Part shown: positions 25,346-36,376 of the stretch, one piece after another | Layout of the letters: every line of letters starts with the position of its first letter | How positions within the stretch are numbered: the stretch's first letter is position 1 | NCBI RefSeq assembly: GCF_023273855.1 | Contig: NZ_CP096884.1 | Coordinates: forward strand, 2,790,001-2,854,000 | DNA: 64,000 bases | Direction of reading: 5' to 3' | Origin: Seonamhaeicola sp. ML3 | GTDB lineage: Bacteria > Bacteroidota > Bacteroidia > Flavobacteriales > Flavobacteriaceae | The notes under the pieces: generated by a model | What the model was told of the DNA's origin: nothing | The model's database searches: none | What the model saw: only the letters and a program-made list of their open reading frames with translations | Position numbers and translations under genes: made by a program

Positions 25346-26770
25346 TTATCTATTTAACATGCCCAATAACTGTTGCTCAAAATTACCAGAAAAGATATTG
25401 GTATTGTGATTTTCGATTTTCTTGTTTTTATCAATAACGATAGTTTTAGTCATTGGATAAATAGCAAGTGTCTTTTTTGAAACATCAGGAGTTTTGAATA
25501 CATATTGGTCGTAAAAGCTACAATTGGATTTCCTTAATGTTTGTTTTGTTTTTTCTAAACCGAAATCATCTATGTTGATAGATATAAATTTAACTTCTGG
25601 GTACCTCTTTTTGAGTTTAGATATTTTTTCTTGGCTTTCTTTAAAATGACGATAGTGTGCATGTGACCAGAAATTGATAACGGTCGTGGAATTAACTAAG
25701 GCGCTAAAATCAAAAATATTATTGTCGTAATCTAGTACATTAAAAGAAGGAAGGTGCGTGTTAGCTTCAAACGTTTTTAAAGCATTGGCATAACTTGTTA
25801 GTTTGTTTTGTAAGGTTTGATCTTTAGATTTCTCTATAAATGATTTTAAAATAAGGGCATTACCTTCAGGGTTATTACTCAATGCGATATACTTCATTGC
25901 ATATTTATAAAGTAATTCGTCCTTAAGAGATCTATCGGTAACCAAACTGTCGATTATATGAAGGCGTTCCAAGTTATAGCAACTGGAAAACCAATCGAAT
26001 TTTTTTGCTTTATTGTGTTTAGAGTGTGATTCGAGTGATATGTTACTTAGGTTATACCTCAAAAACATTTTGTAGTTGCGATAATTCTTAAAGAAAGTAT
26101 CATTGTAATCTATGTCTTTTCTATAGCTATAAAATGTTTTGGGTAACTCGCTGTAAAAATCACATTTGTTTTTACCATACTGAATTAAAGGATAAGCTTC
26201 TTTGTATGAATAGTATTGGTAATTAATGTTGGCATTGGCAATCTTTTTAAAAAGATCAGACGGATTATGTTTATCTACAAAATGGTCTAAATGCTTTAGT
26301 TTTTTTTGTTTTAGTGAATCAACGCCTTTTTCAAAAGCAATTGGGTTTAATTGACAAAGTTTTAAAATGTGTTTTTCTTCTTTTTCATTTTCCAAGAACT
26401 CATTAATAAAGTAATTGTTTTTTTTAGCCCCTTTTCCTGTGTACACCAAAGATTCATCGAACTCCAAAGTGTTCAATCTAAACAGTAGGCTATCTTCTGG
26501 CTCAATTAAAAAAACTTGGTTTTCTATGCCATGAACAAAAGTATACATGCCCTGAGTGACAGTATCTATTTTGAACATAAAGCGGTTTCTACCATCAAGT
26601 CTAATGGAATCGATTACAATATTGTCCTTTTCAAGAATTATATATTTGGAACTAGGATTAATAATTTCTCCCCCAAGGTAAGCACTCAGTTTAGAGGCAT
26701 CCGAGTTATCTGTTCTACATCCAAAGATTGTTAGAACCAAAACTAGTATTCCTACAATGTTAAATTTCAT
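25346..26770 (-). CDS. TlpA-like lipoprotein lacking the CxxC redox site
   Basis: The 474-residue protein has a signal peptide with lipobox IFGC (Cys18), a beta-rich N-terminal domain like the DUF4369/TlpA-associated domains (about 28-115), a long helical middle, and a C-terminal thioredoxin fold from about 335 ('LPSFNVLDYDNNIFDFSAL'). At the position where TlpA/ResA proteins have 'FWASWCxPC', this protein reads NFWSHAHYRHF (about residues 364-374), with no cysteine. The cis-Pro region 'YPMTKTIVIDK' remains. It is probably a non-catalytic or binding homologue rather than a disulfide reductase. Confidence 0.8.
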   Translation of the reverse strand: MKFNIVGILVLVLTIFGCRTDNSDASKLSAYLGGEIINPSSKYIILEKDNIVIDSIRLDGRNRFMFKIDTVTQGMYTFVHGIENQVFLIEPEDSLLFRLNTLEFDESLVYTGKGAKKNNYFINEFLENEKEEKHILKLCQLNPIAFEKGVDSLKQKKLKHLDHFVDKHNPSDLFKKIANANINYQYYSYKEAYPLIQYGKNKCDFYSELPKTFYSYRKDIDYNDTFFKNYRNYKMFLRYNLSNISLESHSKHNKAKKFDWFSSCYNLERLHIIDSLVTDRSLKDELLYKYAMKYIALSNNPEGNALILKSFIEKSKDQTLQNKLTSYANALKTFEANTHLPSFNVLDYDNNIFDFSALVNSTTVINFWSHAHYRHFKESQEKISKLKKRYPEVKFISINIDDFGLEKTKQTLRKSNCSFYDQYVFKTPDVSKKTLAIYPMTKTIVIDKNKKIENHNTNIFSGNFEQQLLGMLNR

Positions 26771-26905
26771 ATCATCTGTTTGCTAGCTATTATAGCACCA
26801 AACAAAAATATGTGTTGTACCAATAACCTGTTGTTAATGGCCTGTTAAATATTGAAAATGTTAAGTTAAACAACATTCTAAGCAGCTAAAAATAGATGAT
26901 TTAAG

Positions 26906-26937
26906 TTTCAACTTACCAATTCATTTTTCTACTTTTG
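26906..26937 (+). promoter_or_regulatory. Promoter of the ABC-F gene
   Basis: TTTC (26906-26909), 20 bases, TACTTTTG (26930-26937). The -7 box fits exactly; the upstream element is one base off. Confidence 0.55.
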
Positions 26938-26948
26938 CAAAAAAATAA

Positions 26949-28583
<1,635 letters not shown>

Positions 28584-28677
28584 TTTTCTTAATTTAATAA
28601 CTGTAGTTTGATTTTTTAGAGTGTAGTAAAAGCCTGCCTGTTATAGGTTATAAACTATCGTGGAATTTTTATTTCAA

Positions 28678-29193
28678 TTAATACTCAAAGTTGGTTTTTG
28701 TTCCAGGAGGTGGTGGAATATTTTTGTATTCAGTTGGTGTTAAAGTGTAAACTTCAATTTCGTTTATTCCGTTCTTCAACAGTAAAGGCTTTAGTGAAAT
28801 GAATAATAAATCATTGAATCTCTTGTCGTAAACTCCTCTATCTAGTTTCGATGAGTAATAGTAATCTTGTTCTTTACTAATTTTTATGTCTAAGGTGTCT
28901 TTATCAAGAGCAAAAAAGAGAACTTCTTCTTTTGTGTTATTGAGAAATATAGTGATGATAGAGTCTTTAATACCGCCAATTTTTTTAAGCAACGCTTTGT
29001 TTGATTTATATTCAGAATCGGAGGAAGTGAGTTTTTTGAATTTAGAATTAGAGTCAGAGAATATTATATAGGAATTTGATTCTTCAATTATTTCATTTTT
29101 TTTATAATTCCTAAACCCTTTATAAACTAAGCATGATATTCCAAATATCACTATCAGAGATATGAAATACGTTGTTTTTTTACTCTTTCTCAA
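28678..29193 (-). CDS. Membrane-anchored hypothetical protein
   Basis: This 171-residue protein has a basic N-terminus and one membrane segment (about 8-26, 'TYFISLIVIFGISCLVYKGF') followed by a polar, Lys- and Ser-rich outer domain that ends in a short 'PPPPGT' stretch. No family is recognised. It precedes the DUF2007 gene's end by 42 bases on the same strand, so the two may share a transcript. Function unknown. Confidence 0.6.
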   Translation of the reverse strand: MRKSKKTTYFISLIVIFGISCLVYKGFRNYKKNEIIEESNSYIIFSDSNSKFKKLTSSDSEYKSNKALLKKIGGIKDSIITIFLNNTKEEVLFFALDKDTLDIKISKEQDYYYSSKLDRGVYDKRFNDLLFISLKPLLLKNGINEIEVYTLTPTEYKNIPPPPGTKTNFEY

Positions 29194-29235
29194 ATATCTT
29201 CAACTAAGATGTAATTCCCTTTTCTAATTAAAAAT

Positions 29236-29475
29236 TTAATCCTGAAGTTCAGAATTAAATGCTTCGACAATGGTTAAAGCTTTTTCAAGTTCATCGTTGT
29301 GAACATAGACTTCTTGAAACCCAGGAATAATACCGCCGCCAAAACCTGCTAATCTAGCCGATTCTGTTTCATCTTTAATTACAGGAGTGATATTAATGTT
29401 TTGAAGCTCAATGTTAAGACGTTGTACTACAATGGAGCTTCCAGTAAAAACCTTTGTATAGTTAGAATCCGTCAT
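29236..29475 (-). CDS. DUF2007 family small protein
   Basis: This 79-residue protein matches the DUF2007 (PF09413) 'putative signal transducing protein' pattern: 'YTKVFTGSSIVVQRLNIELQNINI' for one strand-helix unit, and 'GFQEVYVHNDELEKALTIVEAF' at the end. This ferredoxin-like fold resembles the ACT/GlnB fold. No membrane segment. Its regulatory function is only inferred from the family name. Confidence 0.8.
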   Translation of the reverse strand: MTDSNYTKVFTGSSIVVQRLNIELQNINITPVIKDETESARLAGFGGGIIPGFQEVYVHNDELEKALTIVEAFNSELQD

Positions 29476-29555
29476 AACGCATAAATTTAAGTGTTCTTTT
29501 AAATATACGAAATTTTAGTGGAATTTTGTAATAGAATGTTCAAAAAAAAGAGTCG

Positions 29556-30431
29556 TTAAAAAGTACCGGTAAATCCTATTTTATTAGTACTAAAAGAGAT
29601 ATTCCAAGAAATCTTGTTTGGTTTGGTAGGTCTATCAGAATATAATTCTTTTTTACTAAGGAACTTATCAATACTATCTACAACTATGATGCTTAGTGCT
29701 GTGCTAAAAGCAATGTCTGTAATCCAGTGGGCGTTGTCTACCAATCTACTTACCGGTGGAATAGCGCCAATGCTATAAATTCCAATTTTCACCCATGTAT
29801 TATCAAACTGTTTGGCAATGGCATGTGCCATAGTAATAGAAAGCGATGAATGTCCAGAAGGGAAGGAGTGGAAACCACCTTCACTAGAAAAGGGTTCAAA
29901 GCCCCAATTACCCAATCCCATATCAGGCCTGGCACGACCAACACCAGTTTTTAATAAAGAAGTAATAACTCCTGTTGTAATTGTAGAAGAAATAATTAAA
30001 ACACTGGTACGGCGTATTTGCTCGTTTTTAGTTAACAAACCAAAACCATAGAGACCAGCGTTGGCCATAAAATAGTTTTGCGGACTTCCCATATACCAAC
30101 CTATGTCCCTAACTAAACTGGGGAAGTCTTCCCGTTGTCTGGAAAAAAAAGAATTGATTTCATCGTCTGCGGCAGACAATGCTATGGTGCCTCCAAGTAA
30201 ACCTCCTAATTTTATAAAATCGTTACCTTTCCAATGTACTGGCCTTGAAAAGGCATGTCCTGTACTTTTTATTATCGACTTTATATCATGCTTAAAAAGT
30301 GCTCCAACCTGTATTGAGTCTTTTCCCTTGGTTTTAACTTGTTGTCCAAAACTTAAGCCAATATTCACAAAAAGAAGTATTAGCAGAATGTATATGTTTT
30401 TAACGTAATTCGGCACCAAGTTGTTTTTCAA
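29556..30431 (-). CDS. PAP2-family membrane phosphatase, non-ATG start inside pheT
   Basis: The protein of about 287-291 residues has a signal-like first segment ('IYILLILLFVNIGLSFGQ') and the three PAP2 motifs: KTGVGRARPD, 'SFPSGHSSLS' and 'SRLVDNAHWITDIAFS' with the catalytic His. It likely removes phosphate from a lipid such as undecaprenyl diphosphate or phosphatidate. No ATG exists before the signal peptide; possible starts are TTG at 30431, TTG at 30419 and GTG at 30416. All lie inside the 3' end of pheT, so translation is coupled to pheT. I favour GTG 30416 or TTG 30419. Confidence 0.85.
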   Translation of the reverse strand: MKNNLVPNYVKNIYILLILLFVNIGLSFGQQVKTKGKDSIQVGALFKHDIKSIIKSTGHAFSRPVHWKGNDFIKLGGLLGGTIALSAADDEINSFFSRQREDFPSLVRDIGWYMGSPQNYFMANAGLYGFGLLTKNEQIRRTSVLIISSTITTGVITSLLKTGVGRARPDMGLGNWGFEPFSSEGGFHSFPSGHSSLSITMAHAIAKQFDNTWVKIGIYSIGAIPPVSRLVDNAHWITDIAFSTALSIIVVDSIDKFLSKKELYSDRPTKPNKISWNISFSTNKIGFTGTF

Positions 30432-32826
30432 AGTTTTCTTGAAGCTTGCTCATAATTTTATCTATTTGCTTATCGTTAAGGGTTTTATTTTCATCCTGTA
30501 ACGTGAAACTTATAGCGTAACTCTTCTTGCCGTTTGGCAAGTTTTTACCTTGGTATACATCGAATAAATCAACATCCTTTAGTAATTTCTTTTCGGTTTG
30601 CGATGCTATTTTGTCAATGGCTTCAAAAGTAACAGACTCATCCAATAACAATGCAAAGTCCCTGCGAACCGCTGGGTATTTTGGAATATCGGTAAATTTA
30701 ACTTTGTTATGCTTAACCAGGTCTAAAACTGTATCCCAATGAAAATCGGCGTATAGTACATTTTGAGAAATGCCAAACTGCTTTAGTATCTTTTTGTTTA
30801 CGAGTCCAAAATCTACTAGCTTATGTTTTCCTAGAGACAAACTAACGCCTTCGCTAAAGATGTCACTTTTAACAGGAGATACATTATATCTGGATAAGCC
30901 AAGGCGGTCTAAAATTGCAGTAATGGTTCCTTTCAAGAAGAAGAAATCACTTTGTTGAGTAGTGTTAGTCCAACGTACTTCAGAGCGATTACCGGTTACA
31001 AATACCGAAAGATGCTTAAATTCTTCTCTATTATCTCCGTATTGGTGATACGTTTTACCAAATTCGAACAACTTTAAATTATCTCTCTTTCTGTTAATAT
31101 TATAGCTAACAGCTTCGAGTCCAGAAAACAACAAACTTTGGCGCATAACACCCAAATCTGAACTTAAATGGTTAAGGATACTAACATTGTGTTCGTCGTT
31201 TAACTGCTCCGTTAATTGGGTGTATTTTGCCGTAGTTAGGGAGTTAGCCATAATTTCGAAAAATCCTTGAGACACGAGTTGGTCTCCTACTACATTTTGT
31301 ATTCTGTAATCGTCAAACTTTGAAGTGCTAGAAATAGAAGCGTTTAACTTTTTTGTGGTGCCTATGTTGTTATAGCCATAAACACGGAGTATTTCCTCTA
31401 TAACGTCGGCTTCGCGCTGCACATCGTTTCTGTAGGCGGGGACGGTTAACCCCAAACCAGCTTCGGTAACATTATTTACTTTAATTTCAAGTGAGGTTAA
31501 TATACTTTTAATCGTTTCTCTTGGGATTTCCTCGCCAATTAATTTTTTGGCATTTTCAAAACTCAATCGAACTTGAAAGTCCTCAATTTTGTTCGGGTAA
31601 ATATCTGTGATTTCACTGGTGATTTCTCCACCTGCTAATTCTTGAATTAATAATGCGGCACGCTTTAAGGCGTATTCTGTAATGTTAGGATCGATACCAC
31701 GTTCAAAGCGGAATGATGCATCGGTATTTAGACCGTGACGTTTAGCAGATTTTCGTATAGATACAGGATTAAAATAGGCACTTTCCAAGAAAATACTTGT
31801 GGTGCTTTCTGTTACTCCAGAATGTTCGCCTCCAAAAACGCCAGCAATACACATTGGTTTTTCAGCATCACATATCATTAAATCATCTTCATGTAACTCA
31901 CGTTCAACTCCATCTAATGTTGTGAATTTGGTGCCTTTTTCTAATGTTTTAACTTCTACTTTATTACCCGAAATTTTAACCGCATCGAAGGCATGTAATG
32001 GCTGACCTAATTCATGAAGTACATAGTTTGTCGCGTCTACCACATTGTTTATTGGTGCTAGTCCGATAGCTTTTAATCGATTCTGTAACCAATTAGGAGA
32101 TGCTTTAACCTTTAATCCTGAAATTGTTACACCACAATATCTCGGCGCTAATTCTTTATTGATAATCTCTACATCCATCTTTAGCATACGGTTGTCAACT
32201 CTAAATGCACTAACCGATGGTGTAATTAATTCTAACTTAACATCTTTCTGTAACAAGCCAGCTTTTAAGTCCCTTGCTGTTCCTAAATGGCTCATAGCGT
32301 CGGCTCTGTTAGGGGTCAATCCAATTTCAAAGATATGGTCGTTTTCAATATCGAAGATTTCAGCACAAGGTGTACCTACTTTTAAGTCTTCATCTAAAAC
32401 CATAATGCCATCATGGGATTTTCCAAGACCTAATTCATCTTCGGCACAAATCATTCCGAAACTTTCCTCACCTCGAATTTTTCCTTTCTTGATTTTCCAG
32501 CTTTCGCCTTCTTCTGTATATAAAGTCGTTCCAATTGTAGCTACAGGAACTTTTTGTCCTGCAGCTACATTTGGTGCTCCACAAACGATTTGTAACGGTT
32601 CGCTATCACCAATAGTAACTGTTGTAACCTTTAATTTGTCAGCATTTGGGTGTTTTTCGCAGGTTAAAACCTCACCAACTACTACGCCTTCTAAACCACC
32701 TTTAACCGATTGGTATGTTTCAATTCCTTCTACCTCAAGTCCCAAATCTGTTAGTAATTCCCCAGCTTTTTCGGGAGACCAATCTATCTTAATGAATTGC
32801 TTTAACCAATTATATGAAATCTTCAT
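30400..32826 (-). CDS. pheT: Phenylalanine--tRNA ligase beta subunit
   Basis: This 808-residue protein is the standard length. It has the N-terminal EMAP-type tRNA-binding domain ('VVVGEVLTCEKHPNADKLKVTTV', about 47-69), the B3/B4 editing domain, B5 ('EDFQVRLSFENAKKLIGEEI'), the catalytic-like core and the C-terminal anticodon-binding FDX-ACB domain ('YPAVRRDFALLLDE'). It pairs with PheS, which is not in the window. A strong promoter lies at 32852-32883. Confidence 0.97.
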   Translation of the reverse strand: MKISYNWLKQFIKIDWSPEKAGELLTDLGLEVEGIETYQSVKGGLEGVVVGEVLTCEKHPNADKLKVTTVTIGDSEPLQIVCGAPNVAAGQKVPVATIGTTLYTEEGESWKIKKGKIRGEESFGMICAEDELGLGKSHDGIMVLDEDLKVGTPCAEIFDIENDHIFEIGLTPNRADAMSHLGTARDLKAGLLQKDVKLELITPSVSAFRVDNRMLKMDVEIINKELAPRYCGVTISGLKVKASPNWLQNRLKAIGLAPINNVVDATNYVLHELGQPLHAFDAVKISGNKVEVKTLEKGTKFTTLDGVERELHEDDLMICDAEKPMCIAGVFGGEHSGVTESTTSIFLESAYFNPVSIRKSAKRHGLNTDASFRFERGIDPNITEYALKRAALLIQELAGGEITSEITDIYPNKIEDFQVRLSFENAKKLIGEEIPRETIKSILTSLEIKVNNVTEAGLGLTVPAYRNDVQREADVIEEILRVYGYNNIGTTKKLNASISSTSKFDDYRIQNVVGDQLVSQGFFEIMANSLTTAKYTQLTEQLNDEHNVSILNHLSSDLGVMRQSLLFSGLEAVSYNINRKRDNLKLFEFGKTYHQYGDNREEFKHLSVFVTGNRSEVRWTNTTQQSDFFFLKGTITAILDRLGLSRYNVSPVKSDIFSEGVSLSLGKHKLVDFGLVNKKILKQFGISQNVLYADFHWDTVLDLVKHNKVKFTDIPKYPAVRRDFALLLDESVTFEAIDKIASQTEKKLLKDVDLFDVYQGKNLPNGKKSYAISFTLQDENKTLNDKQIDKIMSKLQENFEKQLGAELR

Positions 32827-32851
32827 AAAGTATACTTCTATTTTAAGAAGG

Positions 32852-32883
32852 CAAATATAAAATTTTGCTGGGTAGCATTCAAA
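32852..32883 (-). promoter_or_regulatory. Promoter of pheT
   Basis: On the minus strand: TTTG (32880-32883), 20 bases, TATATTTG (32852-32859). Both boxes match the consensus; the leader would be about 20 bases. Confidence 0.75.
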
Positions 32884-32908
32884 TAACAGAGGTGATTTGT
32901 ATAATGCG

Positions 32909-33385
32909 TTATGCCTCTAATTCTTCAATTACTAGATTAAAATCATATTGTAAATCTTCATGTAGGTTTGCTAACTGCTTTTTAGCCAAATTTAGTTGAC
33001 GGAGATACATGTTTTGAAGCTGTGTACTTTTATTTATGGTTGGCTTAAACGTTTTTAGTTTTTTGCAAAAGTAGAGTAGGAGTTCCACCTCTGTTTCTTT
33101 CTTTTGCGAGTATCTTATGTATTTTTTTACGTTACGTAAAATCTTTCTAACGCTTTTTCTAATGTAGTAATAGCTGTCTGTATTAATTATTTCGAACGAT
33201 TCATTTATGTGGTTTTTAACACTTTCAATATAACCAGCTTCATCATGCGATTCGAATAGTAAATAGGTTAGAAGCTCCTTGTTTTCTTTTTTGAATCTAG
33301 ATAACCTTAAGCAAATATTCTGTATTTCTGTAGGCGATAAGTCTTTGAGTTCTTGTCTAATTTCTTTAACCGATACTGCTTTCAT
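32909..33385 (-). CDS. Helical hypothetical protein
   Basis: This 158-residue protein is highly charged and predicted all-helical ('ELKDLSPTEIQNICLRLSRFKKENKELLTYLLFE'), with no signal or membrane segment. From memory it resembles a conserved small protein of Flavobacteriaceae without assigned function. It starts directly after the stop of the DUF202 gene upstream (no gap), which indicates a two-gene operon. Confidence 0.65.
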   Translation of the reverse strand: MKAVSVKEIRQELKDLSPTEIQNICLRLSRFKKENKELLTYLLFESHDEAGYIESVKNHINESFEIINTDSYYYIRKSVRKILRNVKKYIRYSQKKETEVELLLYFCKKLKTFKPTINKSTQLQNMYLRQLNLAKKQLANLHEDLQYDFNLVIEELEA

Positions 33386-33649
33386 CTATATTTTGTAATG
33401 TTTTTTGATGCTGCGTTTAACGTAGATTAATCGCATTAAACCTATGATTAAAATTACGGGCGAAATAATTAGTAGTATAATACCAAAAGATTTAAGGTCT
33501 GAGAAAAATTCTAACTTTATAATAGTTATTCCGGTTCCAAGAAATACAATAAACGTTCTAAAGTAGGCTAGAAATGTTCTTTCGTTGGCTAATTTCGTGC
33601 GTTCTATTGCCAGCCAGTCTCTGGTTATTAGGTTTGGTGTTTTGCTCAT
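33386..33649 (-). CDS. DUF202 family membrane protein
   Basis: This 87-residue protein has the DUF202 (PF02656) N-terminal signature 'DWLAIERTKLANERTFLAYFRTF' followed by two membrane segments (about 32-47 and 54-74), as in YidH-type inner-membrane proteins. Function unknown. It heads a two-gene operon with the helical protein downstream. Confidence 0.85.
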   Translation of the reverse strand: MSKTPNLITRDWLAIERTKLANERTFLAYFRTFIVFLGTGITIIKLEFFSDLKSFGIILLIISPVILIIGLMRLIYVKRSIKKHYKI

Positions 33650-33741
33650 CCTGTAGTAGAATTTAAAATACTTTTCCGGTAATATTCATCTCTTATCACA
33701 ATATAGGGGTTATCATTTAAAGCATATTATATTTTGAGAAT

Positions 33742-33771
33742 AAAAAAAGCCTTTCGAGTTAAGAAAGGCTT
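33742..33771 (-). terminator. Terminator of the E1 dehydrogenase gene
   Basis: Stem AAGCCTTTC (33747-33755) and GAAAGGCTT (33763-33771) with a 7-base loop; on the minus strand it is followed by a seven-base T run. Confidence 0.88.
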
Positions 33772-33793
33772 GCGAGATTATATTGTTTTAAAA

Positions 33794-36202
33794 TCATCTG
33801 AATTTTGGATAGTCTACAGGACTAGCTTCATGCATAACGTTGTAAACAGCTTCGAATATATCCTCAGCCGATGGTTTTGAAAAATAGTCACCATCATCAC
33901 CATAGGCAGGTCTATGTGCTTTAGCAGTAAGTGTTTTAGGTTCACTATCTAAAAATTGAAATGCTTTTTGGTTACTTAAAATTTCATCTAGTATATATGC
34001 CGATGCACCTCCTGGCACATCTTCATCAATAATCATGACTCTGTTTGTTTTTTCAATACTTTTTACGATGTCATGGTTTAAATCGAAAGGAAGCAAGGAT
34101 TGAACATCGATAATTTCTGCATCGATACCCACAGTTAAAAGTTCTTTGGCAACTTTTTCAACAATTCTTAGTGTTGATCCATAGGATACCAAGGTTATGT
34201 CTGTTCCTTCTTTAACGGTTTCTACAACCCCTATCGGCGTTTTTAAATGGCCAAGATTATTAGGCATTTTTTCTTTTAGTCTGTAGCCATTCAAACACTC
34301 TACAACTATGGCAGGGTCGTCTCCTTGTAATAGCGTATTGTAGAAACCTGCAGCTTTTGTCATATTTCTAGGTACCAACAGGTTTATGCCACGACATAAG
34401 TGCAGTATGCCTCCCATCTGTGACCCCGAGTGCCAAATACCTTCGAGCCTATGGCCTCTGGTTCGTATAATTAAAGGAACTTTTTGTTTTCCTTTGGTTC
34501 TGTAGTGCGTAGTAGCTAAATCATCGCTTATAGTTTGCATGGCATACAGTATGTAGTCTAAATACTGAATTTCTGCAATTGGCCTAAGACCACGAAGTGC
34601 CATACCAATGCCCTGACCTATAATTGAGGGTTCTCTAATTCCTGTATCGGCAATTCTTAATTCTCCAAATTTAGATTGTAAGCCTTCTAAACCTTGGTTT
34701 ACATCACCTATATTTCCAGTATCCTCACCAAAAACAAGTGCTTCGGGGTAATTACTGAATATAGCTTCAAAATTATCCCTTAGGATTATTCTTCCATCAA
34801 CAAGCTCTGCATCATCATTATATGTTGGTTCTACCGCACCAATGCGGGTGTTTCCATGTGCAGTTTCTGAATATAAATGCGAACTAAACCTTGGTTGCAT
34901 TTTATTGAAAATAGTATCTATCCATTGGGATAGTTTTTCTTTTTCGTTGCTATTATGACTAATGGTATATCTTAGTGCTTTTCTAGCACTGGAAAGTAAA
35001 TCTTTCCTTGTTGGCTCATCATTAGCAGCAACCTGCTCTTTGATTTTGGTGATAAAAACACCGTTTTCAGATTTATTAGCAAGTTGGGTAAGTAGGGAAA
35101 CTAAATCTGTTTTTTCACGTAATATAGGTCTTAAAAAAGTGTCCCACGCTGTTTTTTTAGCTTCTCTAACTTCTCTCTTTATGGTGCGTTCTATTTCTAC
35201 AAGCTCTTCGTTTGTTGTAATGCCACTTTCAATAATCCAAGCACGCATTTTAGCATTACAATCATGTTGTCTTTCCCACTCTAGGCGCTCGGCGTTTTTG
35301 TAGCGTTCATGAGAACCAGAGGTAGAGTGGCCTTGTGGCTGCGTGAGTTCTACAACATGTATTAGTACTGGGACATGCTCTTTTCGTGCAATGTCACCGG
35401 CTTCTTGAAAAGTTTCGACCAAATTGGCATAATCCCAACCTTTAACTCGTAAAATTTCCAGGCCTTCATTGTCGTTATCTCTTTGGAAGCCTTTAAGAAC
35501 CTCCGAAATATTTTCCTTAGTGGTTTGGTGCTTGGCATGAACGGATATACCGTATTCGTCATCCCAAATACTAATTACCATAGGAACTTGTAATACACCT
35601 GCGGCGTTTATTGTTTCAAAGAAAAGCCCTTCACTTGTACTCGCGTTACCTATGGTTCCCCAAGCTACCTCATCTCCATTAACCGAGAAGTTGGTAGACT
35701 TTATGTCTTTTAATTCCCTGTATATTTTAGAGGCTTGTGCCAATCCTAAAAGGCGAGGCATTTGTCCTGCTGTACATGAAATATCTGCGCTCGAGTTGTA
35801 TTGTTTGGTTAAATCTTTCCAGTTGCCATTTTCATCTAAACTATGTGTTACAAAATGGCCACCCATTTGCCGCCCAGCAGACATGGGTTCGTGTTTAAGA
35901 TTTGTGTTGGCATACAGTCCAGAAAAGAATTGTTCTGCTGTAAGTTCCCCAATAGCCATCATAAAGGTTTGGTCTCGGTAATATCCCGAACGCCAATCTC
36001 CCAGTTGGAACGCCTTAGCCATGGCTAGCTGTGGTACTTCTTTACCATCACCAAAAATACCGAATTTAGCTTTGCCCGTGAGTACTTCGCGTCTTCCCAT
36101 TAAACTACATTCTCTACTTTTAAATGCAATTTTGTAATCTTTAATTACTTCTGCTTTAAAATCTTCGAATGAGATGTTTTTTAAATCGGGAATACTTTGC
36201 AT
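33794..36202 (-). CDS. 2-oxoacid (branched-chain type) dehydrogenase E1, alpha-beta fusion
   Basis: This 802-residue protein joins both E1 subunits. The alpha part (about 1-400) has the thiamine-diphosphate region 'NGDEVAWGTIGNASTSEG' and 'QPQGHSTSGSHERY' of the phosphorylation loop type. The beta part (about 455-802) starts near 'GRIILRDNFEAIF' and includes 'FGEDTGNIGDVNQGL', 'RTRGHRLEGIWHS' and 'DEDVPGGASAYI'. It decarboxylates a 2-oxoacid and passes the acyl group to an E2 not present here. I chose ATG 36202 because the -7 box at 36227-36234 overlaps the only upstream start (TTG 36229). Confidence 0.92.
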   Translation of the reverse strand: MQSIPDLKNISFEDFKAEVIKDYKIAFKSRECSLMGRREVLTGKAKFGIFGDGKEVPQLAMAKAFQLGDWRSGYYRDQTFMMAIGELTAEQFFSGLYANTNLKHEPMSAGRQMGGHFVTHSLDENGNWKDLTKQYNSSADISCTAGQMPRLLGLAQASKIYRELKDIKSTNFSVNGDEVAWGTIGNASTSEGLFFETINAAGVLQVPMVISIWDDEYGISVHAKHQTTKENISEVLKGFQRDNDNEGLEILRVKGWDYANLVETFQEAGDIARKEHVPVLIHVVELTQPQGHSTSGSHERYKNAERLEWERQHDCNAKMRAWIIESGITTNEELVEIERTIKREVREAKKTAWDTFLRPILREKTDLVSLLTQLANKSENGVFITKIKEQVAANDEPTRKDLLSSARKALRYTISHNSNEKEKLSQWIDTIFNKMQPRFSSHLYSETAHGNTRIGAVEPTYNDDAELVDGRIILRDNFEAIFSNYPEALVFGEDTGNIGDVNQGLEGLQSKFGELRIADTGIREPSIIGQGIGMALRGLRPIAEIQYLDYILYAMQTISDDLATTHYRTKGKQKVPLIIRTRGHRLEGIWHSGSQMGGILHLCRGINLLVPRNMTKAAGFYNTLLQGDDPAIVVECLNGYRLKEKMPNNLGHLKTPIGVVETVKEGTDITLVSYGSTLRIVEKVAKELLTVGIDAEIIDVQSLLPFDLNHDIVKSIEKTNRVMIIDEDVPGGASAYILDEILSNQKAFQFLDSEPKTLTAKAHRPAYGDDGDYFSKPSAEDIFEAVYNVMHEASPVDYPKFR

Positions 36203-36226
36203 AAATAAGGATGCTTTTGGCTTTTG

Positions 36227-36257
36227 CAAAAGTAGTTAATGTTGACCTTATGTGCAA
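36227..36257 (-). promoter_or_regulatory. Promoter of the E1 dehydrogenase gene
   Basis: On the minus strand: TTG (36255-36257), 20 bases, TACTTTTG (36227-36234). The leader to ATG 36202 is about 18 bases. Confidence 0.65.
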
Positions 36258-36376
36258 TTATAGAGGCTTCTTAATTGTTAATGAAAAATTAAAAATAGAC
36301 TTTAAAACAATTCTTTTTTTAAAGATTTGTGGTTAAAAGTGTCGATTTAATGATAATAAATTAATTTGAAGCTTTT

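Noticed and set aside
32045-32860. Plus-strand reading frame of 271 codons antisense to pheT
   Set aside because: It lies fully within the pheT coding strand shadow; low-complexity Ser/Pro composition reflects reversed codons.
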